From Burkholderiales bacterium (GTDB lineage: Bacteria; Pseudomonadota; Gammaproteobacteria; Burkholderiales; Usitatibacteraceae): 22,397 nt of DNA. Position numbers and translations under genes: made by a program. Location of the stretch: the NCBI GenBank assembly GCA_014378085.1, contig JACMOJ010000432.1:1-22397 (forward strand), written 5' to 3'. Below are positions 1-8,447 of this stretch, piece after piece (position 1 is the stretch's first letter; each line of letters opens with the position of its first letter). The notes beneath the pieces were generated by a model. That model had not been told where the DNA came from, did not search any database, and saw only the letters and a program-made list of their open reading frames with translations.

Positions 1-2634
1 ATACTGCCCCGCGACCAAGTTTTCCAAATAAAAATCACCATTTCGAATGGTGGCGAGGGAGATCTTGCCGACCGCGCCATCGAGCACGATCGTGGCATTC
101 TCAACTGCGGAAACCGTGCCGCCACTGCGCAGCTTGATGCTGCCGGTGACGGCACGAATACGGGTAACCGGAAACACCACCACCGCGCCGGATCGATACG
201 GCGGCCGAACACGCTGCGAGATATGCGCTGCGACATAGTCGATAGGCAGGTCCTTAACCTGGATACCAACATCGTTTAGTTGGTAGGACCCCAAGCCGGG
301 AACAAACACATCGCCGCCAGCACCGCTGACGCCGATTGCGGCGCTGCTCTTGGTCACGCGCAGGCCCGCCAACGCAGGCTCTATGCGGACAACCGCGTAA
401 CTATCATCTATCGGTCGGCTGGCAAAGACGCCATTACCGAGCACTGCCACCGCACCCGCCACGGCCGCTGTTCGAGAAACGACATTGCCGCCGCCTGCAC
501 GGTTGAAATTTGTACCCTCAGCGGTGAAGATCGCAGCACGCGCGTTGTATTGAACGAATGGCGAGATAGTGTTGCTGGCAACATCGGATGTTATTGAGCG
601 GTCGGCAGATACGCGATAACCAAGCCCCTCGCCAATCGGCGGTGCCTTCGACACCTGCAACTGGTCGGTCCCGCTTCTGCCACTGCTGCTGCTGCCAGTG
701 CTGCCATTATTGCTGCCGCCATTGCTGCCGCTACTGCCACCATTGCTGTCGCCACTGCTGCGCTGGTGGCTACCGGATACGCCAACGCCGTTCGCAGGAT
801 AGTATGCAAGACCGATGAAGCCACTGTAGCCTGCATTAGGCTGCGCGGTGCGGCTCATATTGATTACCAACGATAAGCTACCTAACAAGGTCTTGCTGTA
901 GCCCAGTGTCGTAATGCGCTGGTCCGCGGTGCCGCTAGTGCCACCATAGGCCGTGCGAATGTCGTAGGCCAGACTGGCCGTCCCCGCATATGCAGTGCCA
1001 TAACTCACGCTCGCCGTGCCCTGCAATTTGGGGCGTTGAAGTGGCATAAAGCCGATGACCGAATAGTCCTCACTATATCGACGCAGCAGCAGTTGCGAAT
1101 TAAACCGCCCGGACTGGAAAGTATGAGCGAGCGAAACCGCGCTGCCGCTCTGGCCGCCGCGCTTGCTGCCGTTGCTGGAATTGCGGTCACGGCTAAAAGA
1201 AGCGATAGCAGAGATAACGCCCGCCTTCACCGTATTGAAAGTCACACGCGGCCCGATATTGACGTGCTCGCGGGTCGCTTCGCCGCCCAAGCCTAGCGTC
1301 AGTTTGTCAGTGACGCCGTAACGGTGAAATGCCGACACGGCAAATGCGCCGTAGTCTGCACTCTTTAGGCCAAAATTATTGCGTATCTGACCCGCGTTGT
1401 AGCTGTATTCGCTAAGCCCTTCAGCCAGCAACTGGTCGGTGAAAAAATAAGGAAAATTAATACGTTGCTCGCGACCGAACGGGTCACGCACCACCACCTC
1501 GACGTTGCGCAAACCTGTGACACTGTAGGCGCTCAAATTTTGCAGATTGAAATTGCCGGGGGCCACCTGCTCGGAGCGCACACGCACGCCGTCCACATAG
1601 ATATCGACAGTCGAGGCCTGCGCGGCCGAACCCGCATAACCCGCCAAGGGGGTTTTAATGAAATAGGGATTGATCTGATATAACTTTGCGACGCCGATGC
1701 CGCCCAGGTTGAGCGAGCTGCCGAGTTCTCCCGATGAGGCAAAAGAATCACCAGCAATCCAGCGACGCATCTCGCCTGGTTGGTCAAAGACGAGTTGTGT
1801 CTGCAAGCGCACCCAACGAGCATGGTCTGAGGGGGTGTTGAAGGTGTGATTGTCGACGAACAACAGCTCGCCAATATTCACACCTAATTCAGTGGTGGCA
1901 TTCCAGCTTGCGGAAACGCCGTCGGTTTGGGCGTACCCGAGTCGATAGTTGAGGAAGCCACCTGGTGCGCGGCGCGAGATCGATGTTGTGGGTAAGTCTG
2001 CGCCAAGATTTACCGATTGCATCGCGAGCAGGGAGGTGGCCACCTGTAGATTAAGTGTCAGCGTTTTGTCGTCGAAGCGAGTTTCAATCCCAACGATCGA
2101 GCGCAGCGACAAATGATCTTCACCACCGATCCGTACGCTCTTGCCCTCCGCGTGCATGATGCCCAACTCAATCAAATCGCTCGGTCGAATTAAAAAATCG
2201 GCGGCGTCGGTCAGGTAGGCGAGGAAATCACCTTTGGCAACGTTATTCACACGCACCCGCGCCACGATCTGAATCGGTGCGGGGCCGGTCGTAGGGGCGG
2301 CGGTAGGGACGGCGGTAGGGACGGCGGTGAGTGTGGCGGTAGGTGCGGCGGCAGGGGTGCGCGTTCGCATCGGCGCGTTGGCGGGTGCGCTATTTAATTG
2401 CGAGACGTGAAGTGGCGGCGTGTTTATGTCGCCTGCTGGTAGCCGAGCGGATGGCTGCACCGCTGGAAGTGGTTGGCCAAAAAACAGCGACATCTTCAGT
2501 GACAGACTTGAATTGTCCATACCACTTTGTGCGTTAACTTGCCCACTCAGCACCAGCCAGTAGCCGATGATCCAGCCTAGCAACGTCGATACCGAACGAC
2601 GCGAGGCCCACGCCCGCGCCGGTGCCGACCCCAT
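1..2634 (-). CDS. Outer-membrane usher of a Csu-type (spore-coat-U) pilus, 3' end cut by window edge
   Basis: The protein is the outer-membrane pore that accepts chaperone-pilin complexes and threads the pilus to the surface. I translated all 878 codons present and found no stop; the C-terminal tail lies beyond position 1. Visible parts: an N-terminal hydrophobic segment (LGWIIGYWLVLSG, about residues 19-31), a Pro/Thr/Ala-rich linker (about 80-118), the usher N-terminal domain, a long beta-barrel region with typical usher motifs (VDIYVDGVRV, RDPFGREQ) and the start of the C-terminal domains (GSYQLNDVGIQVKDLPIDY, then a GDFYLENL motif at the edge). The start ATG shares one base with the chaperone stop (TAATG), so translation is probably coupled. 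Two oddities are the low-complexity linker and a 30-residue Gly/Ser/Asn insertion at residues 626-655. Family assignment is firm; CsuD would be the closest named relative. A tip adhesin gene probably follows outside the window (inference). Confidence 0.93.
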   Translation of the reverse strand, partial: MGSAPARAWASRRSVSTLLGWIIGYWLVLSGQVNAQSGMDNSSLSLKMSLFFGQPLPAVQPSARLPAGDINTPPLHVSQLNSAPANAPMRTRTPAAAPTATLTAVPTAVPTAAPTTGPAPIQIVARVRVNNVAKGDFLAYLTDAADFLIRPSDLIELGIMHAEGKSVRIGGEDHLSLRSIVGIETRFDDKTLTLNLQVATSLLAMQSVNLGADLPTTSISRRAPGGFLNYRLGYAQTDGVSASWNATTELGVNIGELLFVDNHTFNTPSDHARWVRLQTQLVFDQPGEMRRWIAGDSFASSGELGSSLNLGGIGVAKLYQINPYFIKTPLAGYAGSAAQASTVDIYVDGVRVRSEQVAPGNFNLQNLSAYSVTGLRNVEVVVRDPFGREQRINFPYFFTDQLLAEGLSEYSYNAGQIRNNFGLKSADYGAFAVSAFHRYGVTDKLTLGLGGEATREHVNIGPRVTFNTVKAGVISAIASFSRDRNSSNGSKRGGQSGSAVSLAHTFQSGRFNSQLLLRRYSEDYSVIGFMPLQRPKLQGTASVSYGTAYAGTASLAYDIRTAYGGTSGTADQRITTLGYSKTLLGSLSLVINMSRTAQPNAGYSGFIGLAYYPANGVGVSGSHQRSSGDSNGGSSGSNGGSNNGSTGSSSSGRSGTDQLQVSKAPPIGEGLGYRVSADRSITSDVASNTISPFVQYNARAAIFTAEGTNFNRAGGGNVVSRTAAVAGAVAVLGNGVFASRPIDDSYAVVRIEPALAGLRVTKSSAAIGVSGAGGDVFVPGLGSYQLNDVGIQVKDLPIDYVAAHISQRVRPPYRSGAVVVFPVTRIRAVTGSIKLRSGGTVSAVENATIVLDGAVGKISLATIRNGDFYLENLVAGQY

Positions 2635-3419
2635 TACGGTTTACCGCAGCGGCCAGCATCCCAATCAAAGTCGCGGTCAATGGTGCCGATCGTATCGGTC
2701 GTCATGATGATTCGCAGCGTTTTCAAGTTCTTGCAAAGCGCCATGGGGATCGGCACCGGAATGCGTTTTGCACCGCCGCCCAATACGTAGCCGCCAATGA
2801 TCACTTTGTCCAAACCAGCGGGCGACTTGATGGAAAGCGACTGAATCTGAAAATTCTGGTTGCCGCGATTGCGGATGATAACGGCAAGCCCGGACGGTGT
2901 CGATTCAATGCCGTCGATACTGCCCAACGCCAGACCGTTGTCGACACGCACGAACACCGGCACGCCGAAGCGCAGCACAAAGGCGACCTGCGCGCTACTT
3001 TTGCTCGAGTCAGGTGCGGGTGGCTGCTCCTCGAAAAATAAGCGGTACGCTTTCTCAGTTCCGACTGCTGGCACTTTTAGACCAACACGAACCACGCGCT
3101 GATCCTGTTTTTCAACTGAAAAAATGCGCGGGAAAAATACCAAGTCTTCACTGTCAGTGTAAACGTCGTTGCCATTCTCGTCCTGCGTCCACAGAGAAAG
3201 CTTTAACTGCATCTCTATCTTGCGAACCGCTTCGTCATTCGAAATAGTGATGCTGTCGGTTTTGTTCTGCCGATCAAGATCCGTGCGAATCGGCGAAATG
3301 CTAAATAAAGCGGCGATTGCCGCCGCAGGCATCAGACAAAGCAGCGCGCCAGCAAGGGCTCTTGAAGCGCAATGCCAATTCCGCTCAGCCGGTCTACCAC
3401 CGCGGCTCCAGCGGCTCAT
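2634..3419 (-). CDS. Periplasmic pilus chaperone (PapD-like, CsuC type)
   Basis: This 261-residue protein should bind pilin subunits in the periplasm by donor-strand complementation and carry them to the usher. It has a long signal sequence (hydrophobic core about residues 22-37, ending near AAAIAA) followed by an immunoglobulin-like chaperone domain: SISPIRTDLD opens the first strand, FFPRIFSVEKQDQRVVRVGL is the conserved central block, and YRLFFEE is the typical motif at the end of the first domain. The second domain follows to the C terminus. The ATG at 3419 overlaps the preceding pilin stop by four bases (ATGA), and its own stop overlaps the usher ATG, so the gene sits inside a coupled operon. 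Length and layout fit the sigma-fimbrial (Csu) chaperones. Another PapD-like subtype is possible, but the neighbouring spore-coat-U pilins argue for this one. Confidence 0.93.
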   Translation of the reverse strand: MSRWSRGGRPAERNWHCASRALAGALLCLMPAAAIAALFSISPIRTDLDRQNKTDSITISNDEAVRKIEMQLKLSLWTQDENGNDVYTDSEDLVFFPRIFSVEKQDQRVVRVGLKVPAVGTEKAYRLFFEEQPPAPDSSKSSAQVAFVLRFGVPVFVRVDNGLALGSIDGIESTPSGLAVIIRNRGNQNFQIQSLSIKSPAGLDKVIIGGYVLGGGAKRIPVPIPMALCKNLKTLRIIMTTDTIGTIDRDFDWDAGRCGKP

Positions 3420-3913
3420 GGATTCACCGTAATCGTCACGGTATCGGCGTATACCTGACCCACTGCGGTGACAAACGCATTTTGAAATTGTGCGGGCGTG
3501 ATCGCACCAGTGATTCTGACGAGCTGAGAAGGCGCGGCCGAGCCGAAGCCGGCGCCGACAAAACCGGCGTCGCCGCTGTAACTAACGGCATAAGGCAGGA
3601 AGGTAGTAGCATTAACGGAATGTCGCATACGCCGACCAGCGGCAAAATATAGTCCGCCGTCATCGCTCGCAGCAACGGAAGCCGTGCCCTTGGTGCATTT
3701 AATCAAAAATGTAGTGCTCGCGGCGGCGTTACCGGTCGCGGTCGAGTCAATGGTACCGAAATCGAGAACGCCGGGTGCGGCGGTGACCTTGCAGGTGCCC
3801 GCTACAGTGGCTGCCGTGCTCAAAATATTGTTACCTGCGGCATCGACTGACGGCGCTGCCCACAGCAGCCAGAACATGGATGCTGTGGGGACAAGCACAC
3901 GCCTAACGTGCAT
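3416..3913 (-). CDS. Spore coat U domain pilin, second subunit
   Basis: The product is an exported pilus subunit of the spore-coat-U (SCPU) family, 165 residues from the chosen ATG at 3913. A TTG four codons upstream (3925) is an alternative; neither has a strong ribosome binding site, and the short 14-base gap to the preceding gene suggests reinitiation. After a signal peptide (hydrophobic core ending near VDAAG) the SCPU pattern is clear: STAATVAGTCKV, LDFGTID, a second Cys in FLIKCTKGT, LYFAAGRRMRHSV, LPYAVSYSGDAGFVGAGF and the terminal block YADTVTITVNP, which probably forms the last beta-strand. The two cysteines (in GTCKV and IKCTK) likely form the family disulfide. It is close in sequence to the pilin encoded just upstream, so the pair looks like an ancient duplication; one may be the major rod subunit and the other a minor one (inference). 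Confidence 0.9.
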   Translation of the reverse strand: MHVRRVLVPTASMFWLLWAAPSVDAAGNNILSTAATVAGTCKVTAAPGVLDFGTIDSTATGNAAASTTFLIKCTKGTASVAASDDGGLYFAAGRRMRHSVNATTFLPYAVSYSGDAGFVGAGFGSAAPSQLVRITGAITPAQFQNAFVTAVGQVYADTVTITVNP

Positions 3914-3927
3914 TGCCGCAAACAAGG

Positions 3928-4434
3928 TTACGGGTTAACGGAGATGACGACAGTGTCCGCATAAACCTGCGCGCCAGTGGTTGCAAGCGCGCCAGAGAAT
4001 TGCGCCGGCGTAATGGTGCCCGTGATCGTGATGACTCGGGATGCCGCTGCGTTGCTGAAGCCCGCGCCAACAAAGCCGGTGTCATTCGTGTAAGCCAGTG
4101 CGTACGGAAGCAGCGCTGTGGCGGTAACGGAGTGTTTCATGTTTTTTGTCGCGGACGCAAAATTCAGGCCATTGTCGTCCGTGGTGGCGGTCGAGGTTGT
4201 CCCGTTACTACACTTCATCGCGAACGTTTGTGTTGCCACCGCATTCACGGCGCTATTTGGGTCGATCGTGCCGAAGTCGAGAAGTGCCGGTGCCGTCGAG
4301 ACTTTGCAGCCGGCAGCAATTTTGGCGTTGACCGTCAACGTGGTGGTGCCTGTAGCTGCCGCCATGCTTGACGCTACCAGCAATGAAATGGAAAGTGCAA
4401 GTTTTGTGACTTTTGTTACGTGTGGCTTCAACAT
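3928..4434 (-). CDS. Spore coat U domain pilin, first subunit of the operon
   Basis: This is the first gene of the pilus operon and encodes a 168-residue SCPU pilin, probably the major subunit (as CsuA/B is in other bacteria; inference). The start at 4434 is chosen because AGGAG lies about seven bases upstream and a signal peptide follows directly (LALSISLLVASSMAAAT). The frame stays open further upstream to 4572, but that stretch does not look like protein. The mature part shows KIAAGCKVS, LLDFGTIDPNSAV, FAMKCSNGTTS, KNMKHSV, LLPYALAYTNDTGFVGAGF and YADTVVISVNP, matching the downstream pilin block by block. The two Cys residues are at equivalent places in both. The gene is followed by a 14-base gap and the second pilin. 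Confidence 0.92.
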   Translation of the reverse strand: MLKPHVTKVTKLALSISLLVASSMAAATGTTTLTVNAKIAAGCKVSTAPALLDFGTIDPNSAVNAVATQTFAMKCSNGTTSTATTDDNGLNFASATKNMKHSVTATALLPYALAYTNDTGFVGAGFSNAAASRVITITGTITPAQFSGALATTGAQVYADTVVISVNP

Positions 4435-4830
4435 TGTGTAGCTCCTAGTTTGCCTGGACGGATCCAAAATGGAGCAGTCCGTTTGTTCTCTATCTCCTAA
4501 TACATGGCGGCGAATGAACGAAATGCCAGAGAAAAAGAACCGGAGGTGAGCGGCGCAATTTGCAGCCCGCATCCGTGACGGCTACCACCCGAATCCAAAG
4601 ACAGCACACCGTACAGGAAGTGTGCCCCGTTGCGCGCGCAAAAACTGTGCGTTGGCATACTCTTTAGCAGTTTCGTGATGCCGATACACGATCGTTCACA
4701 AATCAAATGCCACCACTTTCGTCGGAACAACTTAACAGCGTCGCGACTTATCAACATGCACTAAAGTTACTCGGCAACATGGCGACCCGACAACGCGAAC
4801 GTATGAGGGCGTGACAGCGCGGCACTCACT
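4435..4830. other. Intergenic region upstream of the pilus operon
   Basis: About 400 bases without a convincing gene. It must hold the promoter and any control sites for the pilus operon, which reads to the left from 4434. An open frame of 86 codons on the minus strand (4757-4497) crosses it, but its product is rich in Cys, Trp and Arg without family features and overlaps the leader, so I do not call it a gene. I cannot place a promoter with confidence. Confidence 0.5.
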
Positions 4831-4858
4831 AAAAATTGACGCCGCTAAGTGCGGCGTC
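4831..4858 (-). terminator. Rho-independent terminator after the crystallin-repeat gene
   Basis: On the minus strand a perfect 8-bp stem (GACGCCGC/GCGGCGTC, 4858-4851 with 4845-4838) with a 5-base loop is followed by AATTTTT (4837-4831). It lies 35 bases past the stop codon at 4894, as expected for the end of that transcript. Confidence 0.8.
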
Positions 4859-4893
4859 GAAATCGGCATTGCGTCACATTCAAACCACAGCTT

Positions 4894-6312
4894 TTACTGC
4901 GCGCGTGGTTCACCCTGCTCGTTCACCGTGACTGATGCGCCGGGTGGGCTTGTCATCTGCACACGATATTCCTGATTGCGAAATTCGTAGGTGACATCCC
5001 AATAAGCTGGCCGGGCTTGGCTTGGTGTGGTTGCACAGCGTTGCACGTTCTGCGTGTAACCCTCTTGGCTATTGGCGTCTTGTCCCACTTTTGATCCAAC
5101 CAGCGCGCCCGCAATTGCAGCACCGGCTGTGGCGAGGTCTTTACCACGACCGCCGCCAACCTGATGGCCTAGGATGCCACCGAGTAAACCGCCGACGATT
5201 GCGCCGGGGATATTGGCTTGACTCTGGCTGCTCGCAACTTGTTCTTTTTCTACCCAGCAACGCTGCTCTGGTGTGCCGACAACAGCGCGCACTGAAGTCA
5301 CGCGGGCTTCATACAGCCGCTCGTTGTTGCGACGTTGATAGTTTTGATAGTTGCCACGATTGTCGTCATACGCCGCGTTGGCAACGTTATTCACAGCTCG
5401 CACTGAAGAAATGCGGTCATTCATGCCGGCACCGGTTAAGGATGGGTAACGTCCAGGACTCAGCACCACACAACGGCCACCAAAATTTGCATCTTCACAA
5501 ACTTCTTGCGACGCACCTTCAACAACCACCGAGGAGGCGAGGTCGTTAAAGCTGTAACGTTCGAAGTTGTCGACTTGGTTACGGGTGGAAAATGAACGAC
5601 CTTGGAAATCATTGTGTTCGTAGAATGTCACCTGCGATAGCATTGGTGCAGGCGTGGCAGGCGGGTAACGATAATCTTCGGGACGTTCGTTTGGACTGAC
5701 AATGCGCGCTGACGATATCTGATCGCTTAGCCCCATCGCGCTAAGGGAGCCGTACCGGCCTGGTCGCAATGTGACACAGCGGCCACCATAGTAAATATCT
5801 TCACAAGCTTCCCAAACGTCGCGTGTCACAACAACGGACGAAGCGCGGTCATTAAAATTTTGGCGTTCAAAGCTGCTAATTTGACTTTCTGTCGTTAACG
5901 AGCGGCCCCTGAAACCCTCATTTTCATAGAAGGTTATCTGGCTGACGGGTGGCGGCGGCGCATAGCGAACGTCAGTGCCCCGTCGGTTACTCGGTACCAT
6001 GCGAGCTGATGAAACACGTTTGTTGAGGCTCATTGCCCCCAGAGATGGATAGCGGCCTGGCCGCAATACAGCACAGCTACCGCCAAAGCGCGCATCTTCA
6101 CATATTTCCCAACGGCCCCGTTGAACTACTGCGGAGGATGCACGATCGTTGTATCCATACTGCGTGAAGTTCGCCACTTCAGCAGAAGTCACAAAAGTGC
6201 GACCGGTAAAATCTTCGTTTTCGTAGAAGACAATTTGAGCCGATGCTAGCGACGATACCGCCGAGGCGGTCAGTGCTGCCAGAGCAAAGGCGACTTTGCG
6301 TATTGCGTTCAT
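4894..6312 (-). CDS. Exported protein with three beta/gamma-crystallin repeats and a C-terminal glycine-zipper domain
   Basis: 472 residues from the ATG at 6312, which has GGAG eight bases upstream and starts a clear signal peptide (KVAFALAALTASAVSSLASA, cleavage before QIVFYE). The mature protein has three copies of one module of about 80 residues, each opening with Q-[IV]-x-FYE-x-x-x-F-x-GR, with a central FND/YND-x-ASS-x-VV, a CED-x-x-[FY]-GG-x-C pair of cysteines and a closing LxPGRYPSL and ISSxR. This is the beta/gamma-crystallin Greek-key fold, often calcium-binding. A Tyr/Asn/Arg-rich linker leads to a glycine-zipper segment (AIVGGLLGGILGHQVGGGRG then AGAAIAGALVGSKVG), as in the 17-kDa surface-antigen family, which inserts in or associates with the outer membrane, and then a small beta domain (YWDVTYEFRNQEYRVQM). 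The combination suggests an envelope-anchored structural or stress protein; the function itself is unknown. The gene is monocistronic, with its own terminator. Confidence 0.85.
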   Translation of the reverse strand: MNAIRKVAFALAALTASAVSSLASAQIVFYENEDFTGRTFVTSAEVANFTQYGYNDRASSAVVQRGRWEICEDARFGGSCAVLRPGRYPSLGAMSLNKRVSSARMVPSNRRGTDVRYAPPPPVSQITFYENEGFRGRSLTTESQISSFERQNFNDRASSVVVTRDVWEACEDIYYGGRCVTLRPGRYGSLSAMGLSDQISSARIVSPNERPEDYRYPPATPAPMLSQVTFYEHNDFQGRSFSTRNQVDNFERYSFNDLASSVVVEGASQEVCEDANFGGRCVVLSPGRYPSLTGAGMNDRISSVRAVNNVANAAYDDNRGNYQNYQRRNNERLYEARVTSVRAVVGTPEQRCWVEKEQVASSQSQANIPGAIVGGLLGGILGHQVGGGRGKDLATAGAAIAGALVGSKVGQDANSQEGYTQNVQRCATTPSQARPAYWDVTYEFRNQEYRVQMTSPPGASVTVNEQGEPRAQ

Positions 6313-6657
6313 GGGTTTCTCCAGTTGGGTGATACGGTGAAGGTCTACGTTGACGATGTAATAACAACCCGCGTAGGTGGTAATCAATATCGCGGGGGAT
6401 GGTGAACCACCTCTGTCGCCCATTTTTGCCGACATGCGCAGGTCTTGATGCAAACGGTGAGCGGGCCTGCAAACTTCATCTTTAACAGACGGACATTACG
6501 CAGAAACCCCGTTTCGCTCCGTTCGATAACGCACTAATTGAGCCATATTCGCAAACTCTGAGCGCAAAAATGCATGGGCTGGTGTAGTGAGCAGCAGCCA
6601 GCATGCGCAACTGGCAGCGTGGCATCAGTGCGCACTTAACTCGCGCTCAGCTCACGA
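6313..6657. other. Intergenic region, no gene seen
   Basis: About 345 bases between the crystallin-repeat gene and the hydrolase gene, both on the minus strand. It should contain the promoter of the crystallin-repeat gene. I see no convincing reading frame, hairpin with a T-run, or repeat here. Confidence 0.5.
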
Positions 6658-7491
6658 TTAACTCGCTAAAAAATCCAACAAGCCTTTGTTAAACGCATCT
6701 GCGTGCGAGCAATTGAAGCCGTGTGGCGCGCCCTTAACAATACAACTTACGCTGCCCTGAACTGCCTTTAAGGTACGCGCACCACTCACTTCAAACGGTA
6801 CGATCGCGTCTGAATCACCATGCAACACCAGCGTTGGCAGCGCAAACTTTGCGAGGTCACCACGAAAATCAGTGTAGGAAAATGCATGCACACAATCGAG
6901 CGAGCCTTTAGCGGAAGCGAACGCCGCAATCTCAATCGCATAACGACGCTGCATTTCACTGACGGCTAGCTTGCCATTAACGCTGAAGAAATTGGTGGCG
7001 AAGGTATCCAGAAACGCCAATCTGTCCGCCCGCAATGCGGCTTTGGTGTCTTCGATCTTCACATCATCGGAACGTCCTTCCGGATTATCCGCGCTCTTGT
7101 AAAGGTACGGGGTGACCGCCGCAGCGAGTACCGCCTTTTCGACACGACTGGTTCCCTGCGTGGCGATATACCGGGCGACTTCACCGCCACCCATCGAGAA
7201 GCCCACCAACGTGGCGTGGCGCAGATCAAGGTGGATGATAAGTTTGTGTAAATCGTCGGCGAACGTATCGTAGTCATAACCTGACCACGGCTGCGAGGAC
7301 CAACCGAAACCACGGCGGTCAAAGGTGATAACGCGATAGCCCGCACCGACTAGTGCCGGCAGCTGCGCTTCCCACGAGCGCCCCCTAAGCGGCCAACCAT
7401 GGATGAGGATAATTGGCTTACCGCTGCCGTGATCTTCGTAATAGATCTCGACGGGTTGGCTGGATTCAGAACCTACTCGCAGCATGGGCAT
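6658..7491 (-). CDS. Alpha/beta hydrolase of the non-haem haloperoxidase/arylesterase type
   Basis: A cytoplasmic 277-residue alpha/beta hydrolase. The start at 7491 (MPMLRVGSE) is preceded by GAGGAG six bases upstream; the frame is open for 22 more codons but without a better site. Landmarks: the oxyanion-hole motif LIHGWPLRGRSWE, the DRRGFGWSSQPWSGYDYDTF block, the nucleophile elbow GFSMGGG (Ser about 99), the acid in GDSDAIVP (Asp about 228) and the catalytic His in GAPHGF (about 257). All three triad residues are present and the length is normal for the family. These enzymes act mainly as esterases or perhydrolases on small acyl substrates; the haloperoxidase name refers to a side activity needing a carboxylic acid. 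The true substrate cannot be read from sequence. No signal peptide and no obvious operon partner. Confidence 0.9.
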   Translation of the reverse strand: MPMLRVGSESSQPVEIYYEDHGSGKPIILIHGWPLRGRSWEAQLPALVGAGYRVITFDRRGFGWSSQPWSGYDYDTFADDLHKLIIHLDLRHATLVGFSMGGGEVARYIATQGTSRVEKAVLAAAVTPYLYKSADNPEGRSDDVKIEDTKAALRADRLAFLDTFATNFFSVNGKLAVSEMQRRYAIEIAAFASAKGSLDCVHAFSYTDFRGDLAKFALPTLVLHGDSDAIVPFEVSGARTLKAVQGSVSCIVKGAPHGFNCSHADAFNKGLLDFLAS

Positions 7492-8060
7492 TAAAAGCTC
7501 CTCGGCGTAACGTCGGGTTAACAGTGAAAAATGCGCATTTGCCCTGCGGGCTTTCATTGCGCAGTTGCCTCGCGATTAACGAGACTGGCCACATACAATC
7601 AAACGCTTTTAGCGCGTAATGCATCGCATTAAAGCAATCTAGTTGTGCGTCCATCTGTGCGTGAGCGAACATGCCTCGCGACAATCCTCACGCAACCCTC
7701 TCGCTACCCTCGCGCCACACAATATGTCGCATCGAAAACGCTTTCATCCATGCCACCATCTGGGCGTAACCCACTTGTGGTGAAACAGAGTTGGTCAGGT
7801 GCGTGTGGCAAACAAAGGTCGTTCGTCCTTCGGCTAGCTCAAGCCGTTGCATAAACTCAGCTGACAACTTTTCCCGATTTGTGCGTCTGCGCACTGTCAT
7901 GAATTGATATAGCGCATAACGTTCTGGCTGGGAATTTTCTCGTAGGCAAAACGCACATGAGACAGGTCAGCCTTGCCGTCATCGTGTGCACCGCGTGCGG
8001 TGAAAATTCCCACCTAAACACAAAGAAGCCCCACATGTAACAAGTAACCGGAGAATTTCT
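7492..8060. other. Long intergenic region between divergent hydrolase and PRC-barrel genes
   Basis: About 570 bases that contain the leader regions of two divergently read genes. Several short open frames occur (for example minus 7900-7688, 70 codons) but none shows a ribosome binding site or family features. The only structure I see is an 11-bp inverted repeat (7929-7939 and 8002-8012), listed separately. Confidence 0.5.
7929..8012. repeat. Pair of 11-bp inverted repeats upstream of the PRC-barrel gene
   Basis: TGGGAATTTTC at 7929-7939 has its exact reverse complement GAAAATTCCCA at 8002-8012. The arms are 62 bases apart, and the second ends 48 bases before the PRC-barrel start. It could be a pair of regulator sites in opposite orientation or a long-loop stem in the leader RNA. 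Confidence 0.5.
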
Positions 8061-8435
8061 ATGACACAAATACAAACCCACGTCTTTGACCATTCCCCCG
8101 TCAAAGCTTCAAGCATCATTGGTACGAGCGTCGTGAATCCAAAGGGCGACAGCCTTGGCGACATCAAGGAAGTCGTCATCGATCCCCGCAGCGGTCGCGT
8201 CGCCTATGCGGTCGTCTCGTTTGGTGGATTTCTGAGCATGGGCGAGAAGCTATTTGCAATACCGTTCAGCTCGTTCGAATACGATGTTGGCAACAGCCAA
8301 TATATTCTTGCCATTTCCAAGGAACGTTTAGAAACTGCACCCGGATTTGATTCAGACAATTGGCCGTCGATGGCAGATGAGACTTGGAATCGTGACGTGT
8401 ATTCGTACTACAAACGTCCGCCATATTGGGAGTAA
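8061..8435 (+). CDS. PRC-barrel domain protein
   Basis: 124 residues, start ATG with GGAG eight bases upstream (ACCGGAGAATTTCT before the ATG). The middle of the protein is a PRC-barrel: KASSIIGTSVVNPKGDSLGDIKEVVIDPRSGRVAYAVV read as successive pieces (IIGTSVVNPKGDSLG, then IKEVVIDPRSGRVAYAVVSF), followed by GEKLFAIPFSSFEYD. The C-terminal part has Trp and Tyr residues (DNWPSMADETWNRDVYSYYK) that recur in stand-alone PRC-barrel proteins of proteobacteria. PRC-barrels occur in the photosynthetic reaction centre H subunit and in RimM; stand-alone forms are often stress-associated, with unknown partners. There is no signal peptide, so it is cytoplasmic. It is the only plus-strand gene in the left half of the window, and a strong terminator follows 12 bases after its stop. 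Confidence 0.9.
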   Translation: MTQIQTHVFDHSPVKASSIIGTSVVNPKGDSLGDIKEVVIDPRSGRVAYAVVSFGGFLSMGEKLFAIPFSSFEYDVGNSQYILAISKERLETAPGFDSDNWPSMADETWNRDVYSYYKRPPYWE

Positions 8436-8447
8436 ACCCGTAATTTC

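Noticed and set aside
5022..5549. 175-codon plus-strand frame inside the crystallin gene
   Set aside because: Antisense to well-defined repeats; product rich in Arg, His and Cys, as expected from a shadow frame.
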